A stretch of DNA of 5,395 bases from DATHYU01 sp033722675 (lineage in GTDB: Bacteria > Actinomycetota > Acidimicrobiia > Spongiisociales > UBA11373), in NCBI GenBank assembly GCA_033722675.1, contig JAWVYO010000141.1, positions 1-5,395 of the forward strand, written 5' to 3'. The number at the start of each line of letters is the position of its first letter. Position 1 is the stretch's first letter. Under the pieces are notes generated by a model, which was not told where the DNA came from, made no database searches, and saw nothing but the letters and a program-made list of their open reading frames with translations. Made by a program: the position numbers and the translations under genes. Positions 5,179-5,395 of this stretch are shown piece by piece.

Positions 5179-5395
5179 GTGACGACCGTGGTGCTCGCCG
5201 AGGACAGCTTCATCGTGCGCGAGGGCGTCCGGATGCTGCTCGAAGAGGCCGGCTACGAGCTCCTCGCCGTCGCCGAGGACTACGACGAGCTCGTGGAGGC
5301 CGTCGACGCCGAGCCTCCCGACGTCGTCATCACCGACATCCGCATGCCGCCCACCCGCACCGACGAGGGCATCCGCGCCGCCCGGGAGATCCGCG
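5179..5395 (+). CDS. Response regulator, NarL/FixJ type, N-terminal receiver part (runs off right edge)
   Basis: GTG at 5179 opens 72 codons in frame to the window edge. The visible part is a receiver (REC) domain: VVLAED places the acidic pocket at E8-D9, and D53 in VVITDIRMPP is the expected phosphoacceptor. The TDIRMPPTRTDEGIRAAREI segment is typical of actinobacterial NarL/FixJ regulators, which carry a LuxR-type helix-turn-helix at the C-terminus. That domain, and the conserved Thr/Ser and Lys of the receiver, lie beyond the window. By family knowledge it would be phosphorylated by a sensor histidine kinase and regulate transcription. No kinase gene is seen here. It follows the lipoprotein gene by 39 nt on the same strand but appears to have its own promoter. 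Receiver call is firm; the output domain is inferred. Confidence 0.92.
   Translation, partial: MTTVVLAEDSFIVREGVRMLLEEAGYELLAVAEDYDELVEAVDAEPPDVVITDIRMPPTRTDEGIRAAREIR

Noticed and set aside
1..5395. A single operon or new multi-gene system covering the whole window
   Set aside because: The genes are split between strands, have separate expression signals, and belong to unrelated families without a shared pathway that I can see.

Overview
The window is very GC-rich, Gram-positive-type DNA. It carries five protein genes: three complete and two cut by the window edges. I see no RNA genes, mobile elements or CRISPR. High-GC codon use, lipoproteins with Thr-rich or Gly/Asp-rich linkers behind short lipobox signals, TANNNT hexamers set 6-7 nt before start codons, and a NarL/FixJ-type receiver with the TDIRMPP signature together suggest an actinobacterium. 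Acidimicrobiia is my best guess, but the sequence alone does not settle this.

Left part, all minus strand: a 2-oxoglutarate/Fe(II) oxygenase of the isopenicillin-N-synthase-like family (3324 down to 2398), then a lipid-anchored clostripain-family (C11) cysteine peptidase (2268 down to 250), then, 24 nt on, the N-terminal 75 residues of a Rieske [2Fe-2S] protein (225 down to 1, running off the left edge). The peptidase has its own Shine-Dalgarno and a plausible promoter. The oxygenase and Rieske genes look leaderless.

Right part, plus strand: after a 207-bp divergent intergenic region with overlapping inverted repeats comes a second lipoprotein (3532-5139) with a Thr-rich stalk, a probable beta-propeller-like sensor or binding region and an unassigned C-terminal domain. 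A response regulator then starts at 5179 and runs off the right edge; it too looks leaderless.

The genes do not form an obvious pathway. Two encode outward-facing lipoproteins (a protease and a probable propeller), two encode probable cytoplasmic redox proteins (Rieske, 2OG oxygenase), and one is a signalling protein. I found no convincing new multi-gene system. The most distinctive observation is in the C11 peptidase. It keeps the catalytic His/Cys and the acidic residue expected to select Arg/Lys, yet its last 240 residues contain no Arg or Lys, and neither does the stretch between the catalytic residues where known relatives self-cleave.
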